Shown here: positions 44,714 through 55,459 of the stretch, in pieces
Layout of the letters: every line of letters begins with the position of its first letter
Numbering within the stretch: the first letter of the stretch is position 1
Made by a program: the position numbers and the translations under genes
Notes under the pieces: generated by a model
What the model was told of the DNA's origin: nothing
Seen by the model: the letters and a program-made list of their open reading frames with translations, nothing else
Databases searched by the model: none
NCBI RefSeq assembly: GCF_039535785.1
Contig: NZ_BAAAXV010000001.1
Coordinates: 1,116,001 to 1,180,000, forward strand
Length of the DNA: 64,000 bases
Direction: 5' to 3'
Source: Nonomuraea helvata
GTDB taxonomy: Bacteria > Actinomycetota > Actinomycetes > Streptosporangiales > Streptosporangiaceae

Positions 44714-45280
44714 CAGCCTCAGGTCTCCCGGCGTGTCGATGTCGGCCGGGTCTCCGTGCTCGTCGCACGGCACCTCGGTGACCAGCTCGGGGTGGGCCTT
44801 CATGAACGGCCTGGCCCCGACGTCCCCGACGGCCAGCTCCGCCACCCCGGCGAAGTGCTCGCGGGCGATCAGCACCGGGTTCCTGCGCCTGCCTCCATAG
44901 GTGGCGACCGCCAGGCCGGCGCCCGAACCGATCAGGGCGCGTACCGCGCCCGGGCGGATGAGCGGCTGGTCCACGAGGGCGACCACCACGGACTCCGCCT
45001 CCTCCGGCAGCGCGGCGAGCCCGACCCGCAGGGACGAGCCCATGCCGGAGGCCCAGTCGCTGTTGCGCACGGTCACCGCGCCGCGCACCTGCACGGTGGC
45101 CGCGCCGAGCACGACCACGACGGGGTGGCAGCCGCCCTCCTCCAGCAGCCGCACGCCCCGGTCGACCAGCCGCTCGCCCGCGTACTCGACCAGCGCCTTG
45201 GGCGTGCCCAGCCGAGCGCCCTGGCCCGCGGCCAGCAGCAGCCCCGCCACCCTGCCACTCTTCATCGGGCCGCTCTTCAC
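44699..45280 (-). CDS. Nucleotidyltransferase, MobA/MocA-like
   Basis: 193 residues. Nucleotide-binding loop GLLLAAGQGARLGTPKALVE, then NSDWASGMGSSLRVGLAAL, VVALVDQPLIRPGAVRAL and PCDEHGDPADIDTPGDLRLL. This is the MocA/CoxI-type molybdopterin cytidylyl- or guanylyltransferase-like family. GTG 45280 overlaps the XdhC stop (GTGA). Last of four overlapping genes for maturation of a molybdenum hydroxylase. Confidence 0.88.
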   Translation of the reverse strand: MKSGPMKSGRVAGLLLAAGQGARLGTPKALVEYAGERLVDRGVRLLEEGGCHPVVVVLGAATVQVRGAVTVRNSDWASGMGSSLRVGLAALPEEAESVVVALVDQPLIRPGAVRALIGSGAGLAVATYGGRRRNPVLIAREHFAGVAELAVGDVGARPFMKAHPELVTEVPCDEHGDPADIDTPGDLRLLEPQ

Positions 45281-46371
45281 AGGGCCGCCTCGTGGTGGAT
45301 GCGCCCCTGCGTGCTGGACAGCGGGCGCCCGGAGCCGCCCCAGCGGAGCTGGATCAGCTCGGCGGCGATCGACACGGCGGTCTCCTCCGGGGTGCGCGCG
45401 CCGAGATCGAGCCCGATCGGCGAGCGCAGCCCGGCCAGCTCGGCTTCGGTGAGCCCGCACTCGCGCAGCCGGGCGAGCCGGTCGTCGTGGGTGCGGCGCG
45501 AGCCCATCGCGCCCACGTACCCGGCCTCGGTCCGCAGCGCCACCTCCAGCAGCGGCACGTCGAACTTGGGGTCGTGGGTGAGCACGCAGATCACCGTACG
45601 CTCGTCCACCTGCACCGACGACAGGTAGTCGTGAGGCCACTTGACCACGACCTCGTCGGCGTCGGGGAAGCGCTTGGGAGTGGCGAAGACCGGGCGGGCG
45701 TCGCAGACCGTCACGTGATAACCGAGGAACTTGCCCACCTTGGCCACGGCCGCCGCGAAGTCGATGGCCCCGAAGACCAGCATGCGCGGCGGCGGCGCGA
45801 ACGACTGGACGAACACCGCCAGGTCGTCCAGCCGCCGCTCGCCCTGGCCGCCGTAGCGCCTGATGCCGGTCACCCCCTGGGCGAGCATCCCGCGCGCGTC
45901 GTCGTCCACGGCCTCGTCGAGGCGCTCGAGGCCGAGGGTGCCGGAGGAGCGGTCCGGCCAGACGACCCGGCGGGCGCCGATCTGCCCGGGGCCGGAGAGG
46001 ACGGTGGCCACGGCGACCGGCTGATGCGCCTCCACGGCCGCCGAGATCTCCCCCAGCTCGGGGAACGTCTCGATCGAGACGGGCTCGACGAGGATGTCGA
46101 TGATGCCGCCGCAGGTGAGCCCGACGGCGAACGCGTCGTCGTCGCTCACGCCGTACCGCTGCAGGACGGGCCGGTCGATCTCGGCGGCCAGCTCGAACAC
46201 GGCGCCCTCGACGCAGCCGCCGGACACGCTGCCGACCACCTCGTCGCCGCGGACCGCCATGGCCGCGCCCGGCGGCCTGGGCGCGCTGCTGAACGTGCTC
46301 ACCACGGTCGCCAGCCCGAACCGGAGACCGGACCGCCACCACTTCATGATCTCCGGCAGCACGTCACGCAT
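45277..46371 (-). CDS. XdhC/CoxF family molybdenum-cofactor maturation protein
   Basis: 364 residues. MRDVLPEIMKWWRSG, GDEVVGSVSGGCVEGAVFEL (N-terminal CoxI-type domain with conserved Cys), GLTCGGIIDILVEPV, a Rossmann domain (MLVFGAIDFAAAVAKVGKFLG) and GAMGSRRTHDDRLARLRE. XdhC proteins protect and insert sulfurated Mo cofactor into xanthine dehydrogenase or CO dehydrogenase-type enzymes. ATG 46371 overlaps the VWA gene by 8 nt. Confidence 0.93.
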   Translation of the reverse strand: MRDVLPEIMKWWRSGLRFGLATVVSTFSSAPRPPGAAMAVRGDEVVGSVSGGCVEGAVFELAAEIDRPVLQRYGVSDDDAFAVGLTCGGIIDILVEPVSIETFPELGEISAAVEAHQPVAVATVLSGPGQIGARRVVWPDRSSGTLGLERLDEAVDDDARGMLAQGVTGIRRYGGQGERRLDDLAVFVQSFAPPPRMLVFGAIDFAAAVAKVGKFLGYHVTVCDARPVFATPKRFPDADEVVVKWPHDYLSSVQVDERTVICVLTHDPKFDVPLLEVALRTEAGYVGAMGSRRTHDDRLARLRECGLTEAELAGLRSPIGLDLGARTPEETAVSIAAELIQLRWGGSGRPLSSTQGRIHHEAAL

Positions 46372-47434
46372 GGGCCAGCCTTTCGCCGAGTTGCTCGAAG
46401 GCGGCCAGGCTGTGCCCGGCCACCAGGTCGTCGATGTGCGGGAGGGCGGCGCGCATGCCACCGGTGAGCGGCTGGTAGTCCTCATACCCCTTGTGCGGGT
46501 TGACCCAGATCACCCGGTACGCCTGCCTGGCCAGCCTGGCCATCTGCGCTCCCAGCAGCGCCGGATCGCCGCGTTCCCAGCCGTCCGAGGCGATCACGGC
46601 TATCGCTCCTCTCGCACTGTAACGGGACAGGTATTCCCTGAGTTCCTCCCCCAGCCGGGTCCCGCCGCTCCAGTCGGGGATGGCCTTGGAGACCTCGTTC
46701 AGCGCGGTGCCGGGGTCCCGGTGGCGCAGCTCGGCGGTGATCGGGGTGAGCCGGGTGCCGACCGAGTAGACCCTGGTGGCCCTGGGCTCGCTCCTGACCA
46801 GCGCGTGGGCGAAGCGCAACAGGGTCTCGGCGTACGGGGCCATCGAACCGCTGACGTCCACGAACAGCACGACCGTGCGCGGGCGGGTGGTGTGCCGCTT
46901 GCGCCGGAGCCTGGCGACGTCGCCCTTCCTGAGCGCGTCGCGGATGGTGCGGCGCGGGTCGAGCACGCCCCGGCGCGCGCCCTCGAAGCGGCGCGAGAGC
47001 CGCCGGGCCCGCGCGGTCCTCAGCATGGCCAGCATCCTGTGCACCTCGGCCCGCTCGGCCTCGGTCAGCCGGGCCACGTCGCGGTGCCGCAGCACCTCGG
47101 CCCGGCTCGCCGTCGCGGGCGCCGCCGTCGCGTCGTCCCCGCCCTCCCCTTCCGGCTCGGCCGCCAGGTGCCTGGTGACGCTGGTCGTGCCCGTACGGGC
47201 GAGCGCCGCCTTCCGGCCGCCGAAGTACGCGGCGAAGCACCGGTCGTACCTGGGCAGGTCGTCGGGCGTGGCGCAGAGGGTGAGCCGCCCGGCCCAGTAG
47301 ACCTCGCCCCGGTCGGCCACGTCGAGGTGGTCGAGCGCTCTGAGCATGTTCCCCGTCCGCTCGTGATCGGCCCCGACCCCGGCCGCCCGGAGCGTCCTGG
47401 CGAACCCGGTCACGGTGGCGACCAGCTCATCCAT
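46364..47434 (-). CDS. VWA domain protein, CoxE type
   Basis: 356 residues. An N-terminal helical DUF part, then a VWA domain with intact MIDAS: VLFVDVSGSMAPYAE (DxSxS at 193-197), a conserved Thr in GGTRLGEEL and Asp in VIASDGWERGD. CoxE with the CoxD ATPase is needed to mature the Cu-Mo centre of CO dehydrogenase; related pairs serve other molybdo-hydroxylases. Overlaps both neighbours (8 nt each). Confidence 0.9.
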   Translation of the reverse strand: MDELVATVTGFARTLRAAGVGADHERTGNMLRALDHLDVADRGEVYWAGRLTLCATPDDLPRYDRCFAAYFGGRKAALARTGTTSVTRHLAAEPEGEGGDDATAAPATASRAEVLRHRDVARLTEAERAEVHRMLAMLRTARARRLSRRFEGARRGVLDPRRTIRDALRKGDVARLRRKRHTTRPRTVVLFVDVSGSMAPYAETLLRFAHALVRSEPRATRVYSVGTRLTPITAELRHRDPGTALNEVSKAIPDWSGGTRLGEELREYLSRYSARGAIAVIASDGWERGDPALLGAQMARLARQAYRVIWVNPHKGYEDYQPLTGGMRAALPHIDDLVAGHSLAAFEQLGERLAHA

Positions 47435-48317
47435 GGGAGAGCAGCCCGTTGCCGAGCACGCTCGCGACGTCCTCGCGGTACTTCAGCGCCGCACCCAGCG
47501 TGGCCGCGGCCAGCCCCGGATCGAGCTCCTTGGCGCCCAGCGTCAGCAGCGCCTCGGTCCAGTCGAGCGTCTCGGCCACGCCGGGCGGCTTGACCAGGTC
47601 CGCCTGCCGCAGCCGCGCGGCCGCCCGCGCCACCTGCGCGGCCAGCGTCTCGGTGCAGTCGGGCAGCCGCCGCAGCAGGATGGCGACCTCGCGGTCGAAG
47701 CTCGGGTGCTCCAGCCAGTGGTAGAGGCAGCGCCGCTTGAGCGCGTCGTGCACCTCGCGCGTCCTGTTGGAGGTCACCACGACCACGGGCGGCGTCGTGG
47801 CTCTGACCGTGCCCAGCTCGGGGATCGAGATCGTGAAGTCGGAGAGCACCTCGAGCAGGAACGCCTCGAACTCGTCGTCGGCCCGGTCGATCTCGTCCAC
47901 CAGCAGCACGCTCGGCTGCGTCTCGACGGCCTTCAGCAGGGGGCGCGCGATCAGGAACCTGCGATCGTAGATCTCGCCCTCCAGCCGGCTCACGTCGGTG
48001 ATGCCTGCGGCCTCGGCGGCTTTGAGGTGGAGGAGCTGGCGGGCGAAGTCCCAGTCGTACAGGGCCTGGGCCGCGTCCAGCCCCTCATAGCACTGGAGCC
48101 TGATGAGCGGCGCGTCGAGGAGCGCGGCGAGCGTCTTGGCCAGCTCCGTCTTGCCGACCCCCGCCTCGCCTTCGAGGAAGAGCGGGCGGCCCATCTTCAG
48201 CGCCAGGAAGACGGCCGTGGCCAGCCCCTCGTCGGCCAGGTAGGCGTGCCGGTCGAGCAGCTCGATGAGCTTGTCCGGCGACTCGATGTCCATTGCCCTG
48301 ATTGTCGGCCGCAGCAC
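47427..48317 (-). CDS. MoxR-family AAA+ ATPase, CoxD type
   Basis: 296 residues. Walker A LEGEAGVGKTELAKTL, LQCYEGLDAAQALYDWDFARQ (the CoxD-specific block), Walker B LLVDEIDRADDEFEAFLLE, sensor VVVTSNRTREVHDALKRRCLYHW. First of the cassette CoxD-CoxE-XdhC-MocA. GTG 48317 or ATG 48293 (MDIESPDKL) are both possible starts, the latter having CAGGG 2 nt upstream. Distinct from the MoxR at 28 kb. Confidence 0.92.
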   Translation of the reverse strand: MLRPTIRAMDIESPDKLIELLDRHAYLADEGLATAVFLALKMGRPLFLEGEAGVGKTELAKTLAALLDAPLIRLQCYEGLDAAQALYDWDFARQLLHLKAAEAAGITDVSRLEGEIYDRRFLIARPLLKAVETQPSVLLVDEIDRADDEFEAFLLEVLSDFTISIPELGTVRATTPPVVVVTSNRTREVHDALKRRCLYHWLEHPSFDREVAILLRRLPDCTETLAAQVARAAARLRQADLVKPPGVAETLDWTEALLTLGAKELDPGLAAATLGAALKYREDVASVLGNGLLSHG

Positions 48318-48349
48318 CCCTTCAGCCTACGTTCTCGCGCAGGACCCGC

Positions 48350-48802
48350 CTAATCTTCGCGGGCTTCCGCGCGCTCCCGGATCAGGGCCTCCAGCTCGGC
48401 CGTGGCCCTGCGGGCGCGGTGCTTCTCCGAGCCCTGGATGCCCATCGCCCCGATGGTGCGCCCGTCCGAGAAGTCGATGCGCGGCCAGGGGTCGCCCACC
48501 AGCAGCGTGACCTCCAGGATCTCCGGCCACGTGTAGCGGTGGGTGCGGACGGCGTTGACGATCGTGACGCCCTCGTCGTCCGCCTCCACCCGCACCCGGC
48601 CCAGCAGGTGCAGCACGAACGCCACCGCACAGCCGAACAGCACGATCCCGATCCGGTCGGGCAGCTTGAACGGCTCCGCGATGAAGACCGCCATGATCAC
48701 CGCCCCGAGCACGATCAGTGCGGCGAAGCCGTACGCGACGAACCGCGGGCGGCGGGGCCGCCAGATGACGGGCAGGGGCGGTGGAGACACGGGCTCAGGC
48801 AC
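48350..48802 (-). CDS. PH-domain membrane protein
   Basis: 150 residues. Two TM helices (about 22-42 and 50-68) followed by a bacterial PH-like beta domain (VRVEADDEGVTIVNAVRTHRYTW, EVTLLVGDPWPRIDFSDGRTIG) and a charged helical tail. A PH-domain gene just downstream of ribH is a conserved actinobacterial arrangement, but no link to riboflavin is known. GTG 48802, 20 nt after the ribH stop. Confidence 0.85.
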   Translation of the reverse strand: MPEPVSPPPLPVIWRPRRPRFVAYGFAALIVLGAVIMAVFIAEPFKLPDRIGIVLFGCAVAFVLHLLGRVRVEADDEGVTIVNAVRTHRYTWPEILEVTLLVGDPWPRIDFSDGRTIGAMGIQGSEKHRARRATAELEALIRERAEARED

Positions 48803-48821
48803 GAGGGAAACCTATCTCAGC

Positions 48822-51167
<2,346 letters not shown>

Positions 51168-51171
<4 letters not shown>

Positions 51172-51758
51172 TGCCTGACCACCAGCCTTTCCACATACTT
51201 CGCGATCACGTCGACCTCGATGTTCACCACGTCGCCGACCTTGCGGTCGCCCATCGTGGTGAGCTGGAGCGTCGTGGGGATGAGGCTCACACCGAAGCTT
51301 TCGTCGTCAACCGTCGTCACCGTCAGGCTGATTCCGTCGATCGCGATCGAGCCCTTCTCCGCGACGTACGGGGCGAGCGCCTCGGGGAGCGAGAAGCGCA
51401 CGTCGTCCCATCGCTCGCCCGGGTCCCGGGAGAGCAGCACGGCGGTGCCGTCCACGTGGCCCTGCACGATGTGGCCGCCGAGGCGCTGGTCGGCGCGTAC
51501 GGCGCGCTCCAGGTTCACGGGGGAGCCGTGGACGAGGCCGCCGAGTGAGCTGCGGTCGAGGGACTCCCTCATCACGTCCACGGTGAACACGTCGTCCTTG
51601 GCCTCCACGACCGTGAGGCACACGCCGTTGACCGCGATCGAGTCGCCGTGCTTGGCATCGGAGGTCACGACCGGGCCGCGTACCGACAGCACGGCCCCGC
51701 CGCCCACCTGGTCGATGGCGACTACCTCGCCCTTTTCCTCAATGATTCCGGTGAACAT
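51168..51758 (-). CDS. ribE: Riboflavin synthase, alpha subunit
   Basis: 196 residues, two lumazine-binding beta-barrel repeats: MFTGIIEEKGEVVAID ... GDSIAVNGVCLTVVE and GHIVQGHVDGTAV ... KGSIAIDGISLTVTTVDD. Dismutates two lumazines to riboflavin. ATG 51758 has GGGAG 5-6 nt upstream and is the invariant MFTGI start; it overlaps ribD by 20 nt. Confidence 0.96.
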
Positions 51759-53382
51759 CACTACTCCCTGCCTGGTTGGGGGCTGCGGGCCGGGCAATTA
51801 GCCGTACATCCGGCCCAATAAGGGAAATTTCGTCAAATGTCAGGCGGTGGATCTCGCCGATCGTGCCCACCCCGGCGGCGCCCAGCGCGGCCCGCCCGGA
51901 GCCCAGCAACGCGGGCGCGACGTACGCGACCACGCGGTCGACCAGGCCTCGCCTGAGGAACTCACCTGCCAGCGTGGGGCCGCCCTCCAGGAACACGCTC
52001 ACGATCTCGCGCGCCGCCAGCTCCTTCAGGAGTGCGTCCAGGTCGAGGCCGCGGCCGTCGCGGGGGAGGCGGAGGAGGTCGGCCTTGAGGTCGGCGACGG
52101 CGTCCTCGGCGACGGCGACGAGCGTGGGGGCGCTGTCGTCGAGCACCCTGGCGTCGCGCGGCGTGCGGGCCCGCGTGTCGACCACGACCCGCAACGGCCC
52201 CCGCCCGTTCGCCTTCCGCCCTCCAAGGGCCGTCCCGCTTCCGTCACCCGACCCGGCGACGCCGCCACCTTCCCCGAGCGGCCCAGCGTGGCCCCCGGCG
52301 CTCTGGTACCCCTCCGCGCCGACCACGCCTTGACCGTCACCGGCGCCGCGCTCGGCCGGAGCAAGCACGCCATCGCCAACGCCCGTCTCCCGGCCGCCTC
52401 GTGCAAGGTGATCCTGCTCACCGCCGACAGCGCTCCCACCGAGACGGCCCGCCACAGCCGGAGCACCGGTGCCGTCACCGACGGGCCCCTCCGCGTCGCG
52501 CCCGGCGCCGCCGTCCCCACGGCCCTCCGATCCGCGCCCAGCATCGCCGTCCCCACGCCCCTCCGGCCCGCGCCCAGCGCCACCTTCCCCACGGACCTCC
52601 AGCCCGCGCCCAGCATCGCCGTCCCCACGCCCCTCCGATCCGCGCTCGCCGCCCTCCTCGGGCTGCCCCTCCGGTGCGCGGCGAGCGCCATGCCCGGCGT
52701 GGGCCGACGAGACCGGGAGAGCGGTGGGGAGAGCGGCGGCGGCCTGGGGGCGGGCGGTGAGGTGGGGGTCGTCGGCGAGGACGGTGCCGATGCCGGCGAC
52801 GACCGCGTCCGAGGCGGCCCGCAGCCGGTGCACGTCCGCCCTGGCCTCCGGCGAGGTGATCCATTTGCTGGTCCCGTCCGCGGCCGCCGACCGCCCGTCC
52901 AGCGTCGCCGCGAACTTCCACGTCACATGCGACCGTCCGAGCCGCGCGTACGTCAGCCACTCCTCGTTCACCAGCGAGGCCTCGGCGGCCAGCACCCCGG
53001 TCGTCACGGAGACCCCGTGCGCCCGCAGCCGCGCCGCCCCGCCGGCGGCCTTCGGGTTGGGGTCGGCCACCGCGATCACCACCCGCGCGACCCCGGCCGA
53101 CAGCAGCGCCCGGCTGCACGGCCCCGTCCGTCCGGTGTGGTCGCAGGGCTCGAGCGTCACGTACGCGGTGCCGCCGCGCGCCCGCTCCCCCGCCTGCGCC
53201 AGCGCGACGACCTCGGCATGCGGCCCGCCCGCGTACGCGTGGAACCCCTCGCCCACGACCAAGCCCGCGGAGTCGAGCACGACGCAGCCCACGACCGGAT
53301 TGGGGCTGGTGGTGCCGTGTCCGCGCGCGGCCAGCTCGACGGCGCGCGCCATGTGCGCGGCGTCCTGCGGGGGGATCTCCAC
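51739..53382 (-). CDS. ribD: RibD deaminase/reductase with a ~180-residue repetitive insertion
   Basis: Bifunctional diaminohydroxyphosphoribosylaminopyrimidine deaminase and uracil reductase. 547 residues versus about 350-370 usually. The deaminase has GGPHAEVVAL and TLEPCDHTGRTGPCSRAL with zinc ligands. The reductase starts VTWKFAATLDGRSAAADGTSKWITS; after GTVLADDPHLTARP (about 212) an insertion of about 180 residues intervenes, rich in Gly, Glu, Arg, Asp, Ala with four 12-residue EGRGDGDAGRG units. It resumes at PLRVVVDTRARTPRDARVLDD (about 396), continuing to SVFLEGGPTLAGEFLRRGLVDRVV. Both halves are in one frame. GTG 53382 with GGAG 6 nt upstream; first gene behind the FMN riboswitch. 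Confidence 0.95.
   Translation of the reverse strand: MEIPPQDAAHMARAVELAARGHGTTSPNPVVGCVVLDSAGLVVGEGFHAYAGGPHAEVVALAQAGERARGGTAYVTLEPCDHTGRTGPCSRALLSAGVARVVIAVADPNPKAAGGAARLRAHGVSVTTGVLAAEASLVNEEWLTYARLGRSHVTWKFAATLDGRSAAADGTSKWITSPEARADVHRLRAASDAVVAGIGTVLADDPHLTARPQAAAALPTALPVSSAHAGHGARRAPEGQPEEGGERGSEGRGDGDAGRGLEVRGEGGAGRGPEGRGDGDAGRGSEGRGDGGAGRDAEGPVGDGTGAPAVAGRLGGSAVGGEQDHLARGGRETGVGDGVLAPAERGAGDGQGVVGAEGYQSAGGHAGPLGEGGGVAGSGDGSGTALGGRKANGRGPLRVVVDTRARTPRDARVLDDSAPTLVAVAEDAVADLKADLLRLPRDGRGLDLDALLKELAAREIVSVFLEGGPTLAGEFLRRGLVDRVVAYVAPALLGSGRAALGAAGVGTIGEIHRLTFDEISLIGPDVRLIARPAAPNQAGSSDVHRNH
52498..52641 (-). repeat. 36-bp tandem repeat, four copies, in ribD
   Basis: Four contiguous 36-nt units encode GSEGRGDGDAGR, GLEVRGEGGAGR, GPEGRGDGDAGR and GSEGRGDGGAGR. 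Located in the reductase-domain insertion (whole insertion 52198-52743). Confidence 0.88.
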
Positions 53383-53491
53383 CCGGGTCTCCTACTCGCC
53401 AGTAGCTACAAGCCACGGCGGGCCCCGGGGGATTTTCTACCGTGATGCGCATGTGCACCACGGCAAGCGCCCGGCTGGGACGCCGGACACC

Positions 53492-53622
53492 TCGCGCGCT
53501 TCCTCCCATCCGGACTTTAACCGTCGGTCCCGGAATTTCACCGGGTCAACCGGCCGATGGCATCGGCCGGGTCGCGGACTATAACCGCCGGTTCGGAATT
53601 TCACCGACCCCGGAGCACGCTA
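53492..53622 (-). promoter_or_regulatory. FMN riboswitch (RFN element)
   Basis: The minus strand contains the RFN core blocks: CCGGGGTCGGTGAAATTCCG, ACCGGCGGTTATAGTCCGCG, a variable GGCCGATG-CCATCGGCC hairpin, CCGGTGAAATTCCGGGACCG, and ACGGTTAAAGTCCGGATGGG followed by GGAAGCGCG. All conserved joining regions are present. It ends about 110 nt before ribD; a CCGGC-GTCCCA-GCCGG stem (about 53470-53486) may belong to the expression platform. FMN binding should shut down the rib operon, including ribM. Confidence 0.95.
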
Positions 53623-53702
53623 GCTCTCTTTCGCTACCAGTGTGCCATGCCCCAAATGTCGCGCGCGACCACCCCTAGCCCCCTACTGAACAAGCGCTAG
53701 TT

Positions 53703-54512
53703 TCAGGCAGCCATGAGCCGGCGCGCCCGCCGCGCCGCCGGGCTGTAGAGAACGTCGCCGGGGACCAGCCCGATCCCGGTGTGCAACGTACGCAGCGTGG
53801 CCGTGGCCCACAGGTCGCCGACCGGCGTGGCGGGCAGCCCGTACAGGCGCCTGGCCCAGCGCGGCAGCGTGGCGAAGGCGAGGAACGTCAGCGCGGGCAG
53901 CGCGGGCTTGAGCGGCGTCAGTTTGCGCGGCAGCGGGGCGTTGAGCGACAGGCGGAGCGGATGGGCCGCCTCGGGCACGAACCGCAGCCCCGGCCGCGCG
54001 GCCTCGATGTAGTCGTGCAGCTCGGCCACCGACCCGGGAACGTCCCCGGCCTTCAGCCCCACCACCTCGGCGGCCCGCCGCCACTCCGCGACGAACGCGT
54101 CCGCCTCGGCGTCCGTCAGCCGCACCCCGGCGCGACGGGCGACCGACAGGTAGGAGTCGACCTCGCCGACGTGCACCCAGCGCAGCGCGTCGGGGTCGTC
54201 CAGGTGGAAGGTGGTGCCGGTGTCGGGGTCGTAGGCGCTCAGCTTGGCATGGATCTTGCGCACGCGCCGTCCCGCCCGTTCGACCTCGGCATTGGTCCCG
54301 TACGTACGGACGCGCACGAACTCCGTGGTCCGCACGAACCGCGACCAGGCCTCCTGCGGATCCATGAGCGCGGAGTTCTGCAGCACCCCGCGCATCGCCC
54401 TCGGATGCAGCCCCTGCATCAGCAGCGCCCTGATGCCCCCCACCAGCAGGATCGGCTCGCCCATCACCCGCCACGTCACCGAGCGGGGACCGAAGATCCC
54501 ATGATCGCCCAT
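53703..54512 (-). CDS. Oxygenase MpaB family protein (DUF2236)
   Basis: 269 residues, mainly helical. SVTWRVMGEPILLVGGIRAL, then LLMQGLHPRAMRGVLQNS, RFVRTTEFVRVRTYGT, and ALRWVHVGEVDSYL are conserved blocks of the DUF2236/MpaB family, which includes latex-clearing and MpaB oxygenases with a b-type haem. His in GLHPRAM and WVHVGE could be ligands. Substrate unknown. ATG 54512. It lies 30 nt after rpe on the same strand. Confidence 0.88.
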   Translation of the reverse strand: MGDHGIFGPRSVTWRVMGEPILLVGGIRALLMQGLHPRAMRGVLQNSALMDPQEAWSRFVRTTEFVRVRTYGTNAEVERAGRRVRKIHAKLSAYDPDTGTTFHLDDPDALRWVHVGEVDSYLSVARRAGVRLTDAEADAFVAEWRRAAEVVGLKAGDVPGSVAELHDYIEAARPGLRFVPEAAHPLRLSLNAPLPRKLTPLKPALPALTFLAFATLPRWARRLYGLPATPVGDLWATATLRTLHTGIGLVPGDVLYSPAARRARRLMAA

Positions 54513-54542
54513 AAGTGAATGGTTACCCGGGGATCGACCGAT

Positions 54543-55205
54543 CTATGCGTTTTTGCGAGCGGCTGCGGCGCGGAGGGCGTCGACGGCGGAGGCGGGATCG
54601 GAGGCCCCGTAGACGGCGCTGCCCGCCACGAACACGTCGGCGCCCGCCTCCGCGCAGCGCTCGATCGTGCCGGCGTCGACTCCTCCGTCCACCTGCAGCC
54701 AGACCCTTCCGCCGTGCCGCTGGATCATCTCCCGGGCCCGACGCACCTTGGGCAGCACCCCGTCGAGGAACTTCTGCCCGCCGAAGCCCGGCTCCACGGT
54801 CATCAGCAGGAGCATGTCGACCTCGCCCATCAGGTCTTCGTACGGCTCCACGGGTGTGGCCGGGTTGAGCGCCAGACCGGCCCGGGCGCCGAGCGCGCGG
54901 ATCTCGCGCAGGGTCCTGATGGGCCCCCTGGCCGCCTCGGCGTGGATGGTCACGCTGCCGGCCCCCGCCTCCGCGTACTGCGGCGCCCAGCGGTCGGGGT
55001 CGTCGATCATGAGATGACAGTCGAGGGGTGTCGAGGTCGCCTTGCGCAGCGCCTCGACCACGGGCAGCCCGATGGTGAGGTTGGGCACGAAGTGGTAGTC
55101 CATGACATCGACGTGCAGCCAGTCGGCGTTGGGCACGGCGGCGGCCTCGTCGGCGAGCCTGGCGAAGTCGGCGGCGAGGATGCTGGGCGAGATCTGTACG
55201 GCCAT
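54543..55205 (-). CDS. rpe: Ribulose-phosphate 3-epimerase
   Basis: 220-residue TIM barrel of the pentose phosphate pathway. [31 protein letters not shown] (metal His and Asp), [40 protein letters not shown] and FVAGSAVYG are all present. ATG 55205. The upstream gap to rsmB contains tandem repeats. Confidence 0.97.
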   Translation of the reverse strand: MAVQISPSILAADFARLADEAAAVPNADWLHVDVMDYHFVPNLTIGLPVVEALRKATSTPLDCHLMIDDPDRWAPQYAEAGAGSVTIHAEAARGPIRTLREIRALGARAGLALNPATPVEPYEDLMGEVDMLLLMTVEPGFGGQKFLDGVLPKVRRAREMIQRHGGRVWLQVDGGVDAGTIERCAEAGADVFVAGSAVYGASDPASAVDALRAAAARKNA

Positions 55206-55323
55206 GATTGCCCAAGTCTATTGACTACGCACCGCACTGAAGAAGCGAGGGGAGCCCGACGGCCGCCCGCCGGAGTTGCCGCTTCTCGGGCGGCTGAACC
55301 CGGGAGGACCCGCCGCATACGCC

Positions 55324-55436
55324 TCACCTGGGACGACGCTTACGCAGCGAAGGCCAGGCCTCATCGGACCGCACACCGCACGCCACGCATCTCACCTGGG
55401 ATGACACTTCCGCAACGGAGGCCAGGCCTCATCGGC
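55324..55436 (-). repeat. Tandem 68-bp repeats resembling the rsmB 3' end
   Basis: CTCACCTGGGACGACGCTTA..CCTCATCGG at 55324-55368 recurs at 55392-55436 (CTCACCTGGGATGACACTTC..), period 68 nt, with similar spacers (CACACCGCACGCCACGC / ACACCGCATGCCACGC). A third, diverged copy is the end of rsmB itself (CTCACATGGAGGGCCGCTTG from 55458). The two copies have indels that break the reading frame, so they look like decayed duplicates of the gene end. The gap 55206-55459 holds no gene. Confidence 0.7.
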
Positions 55437-55459
55437 TCAGACACCGCATGCCACGCGTC

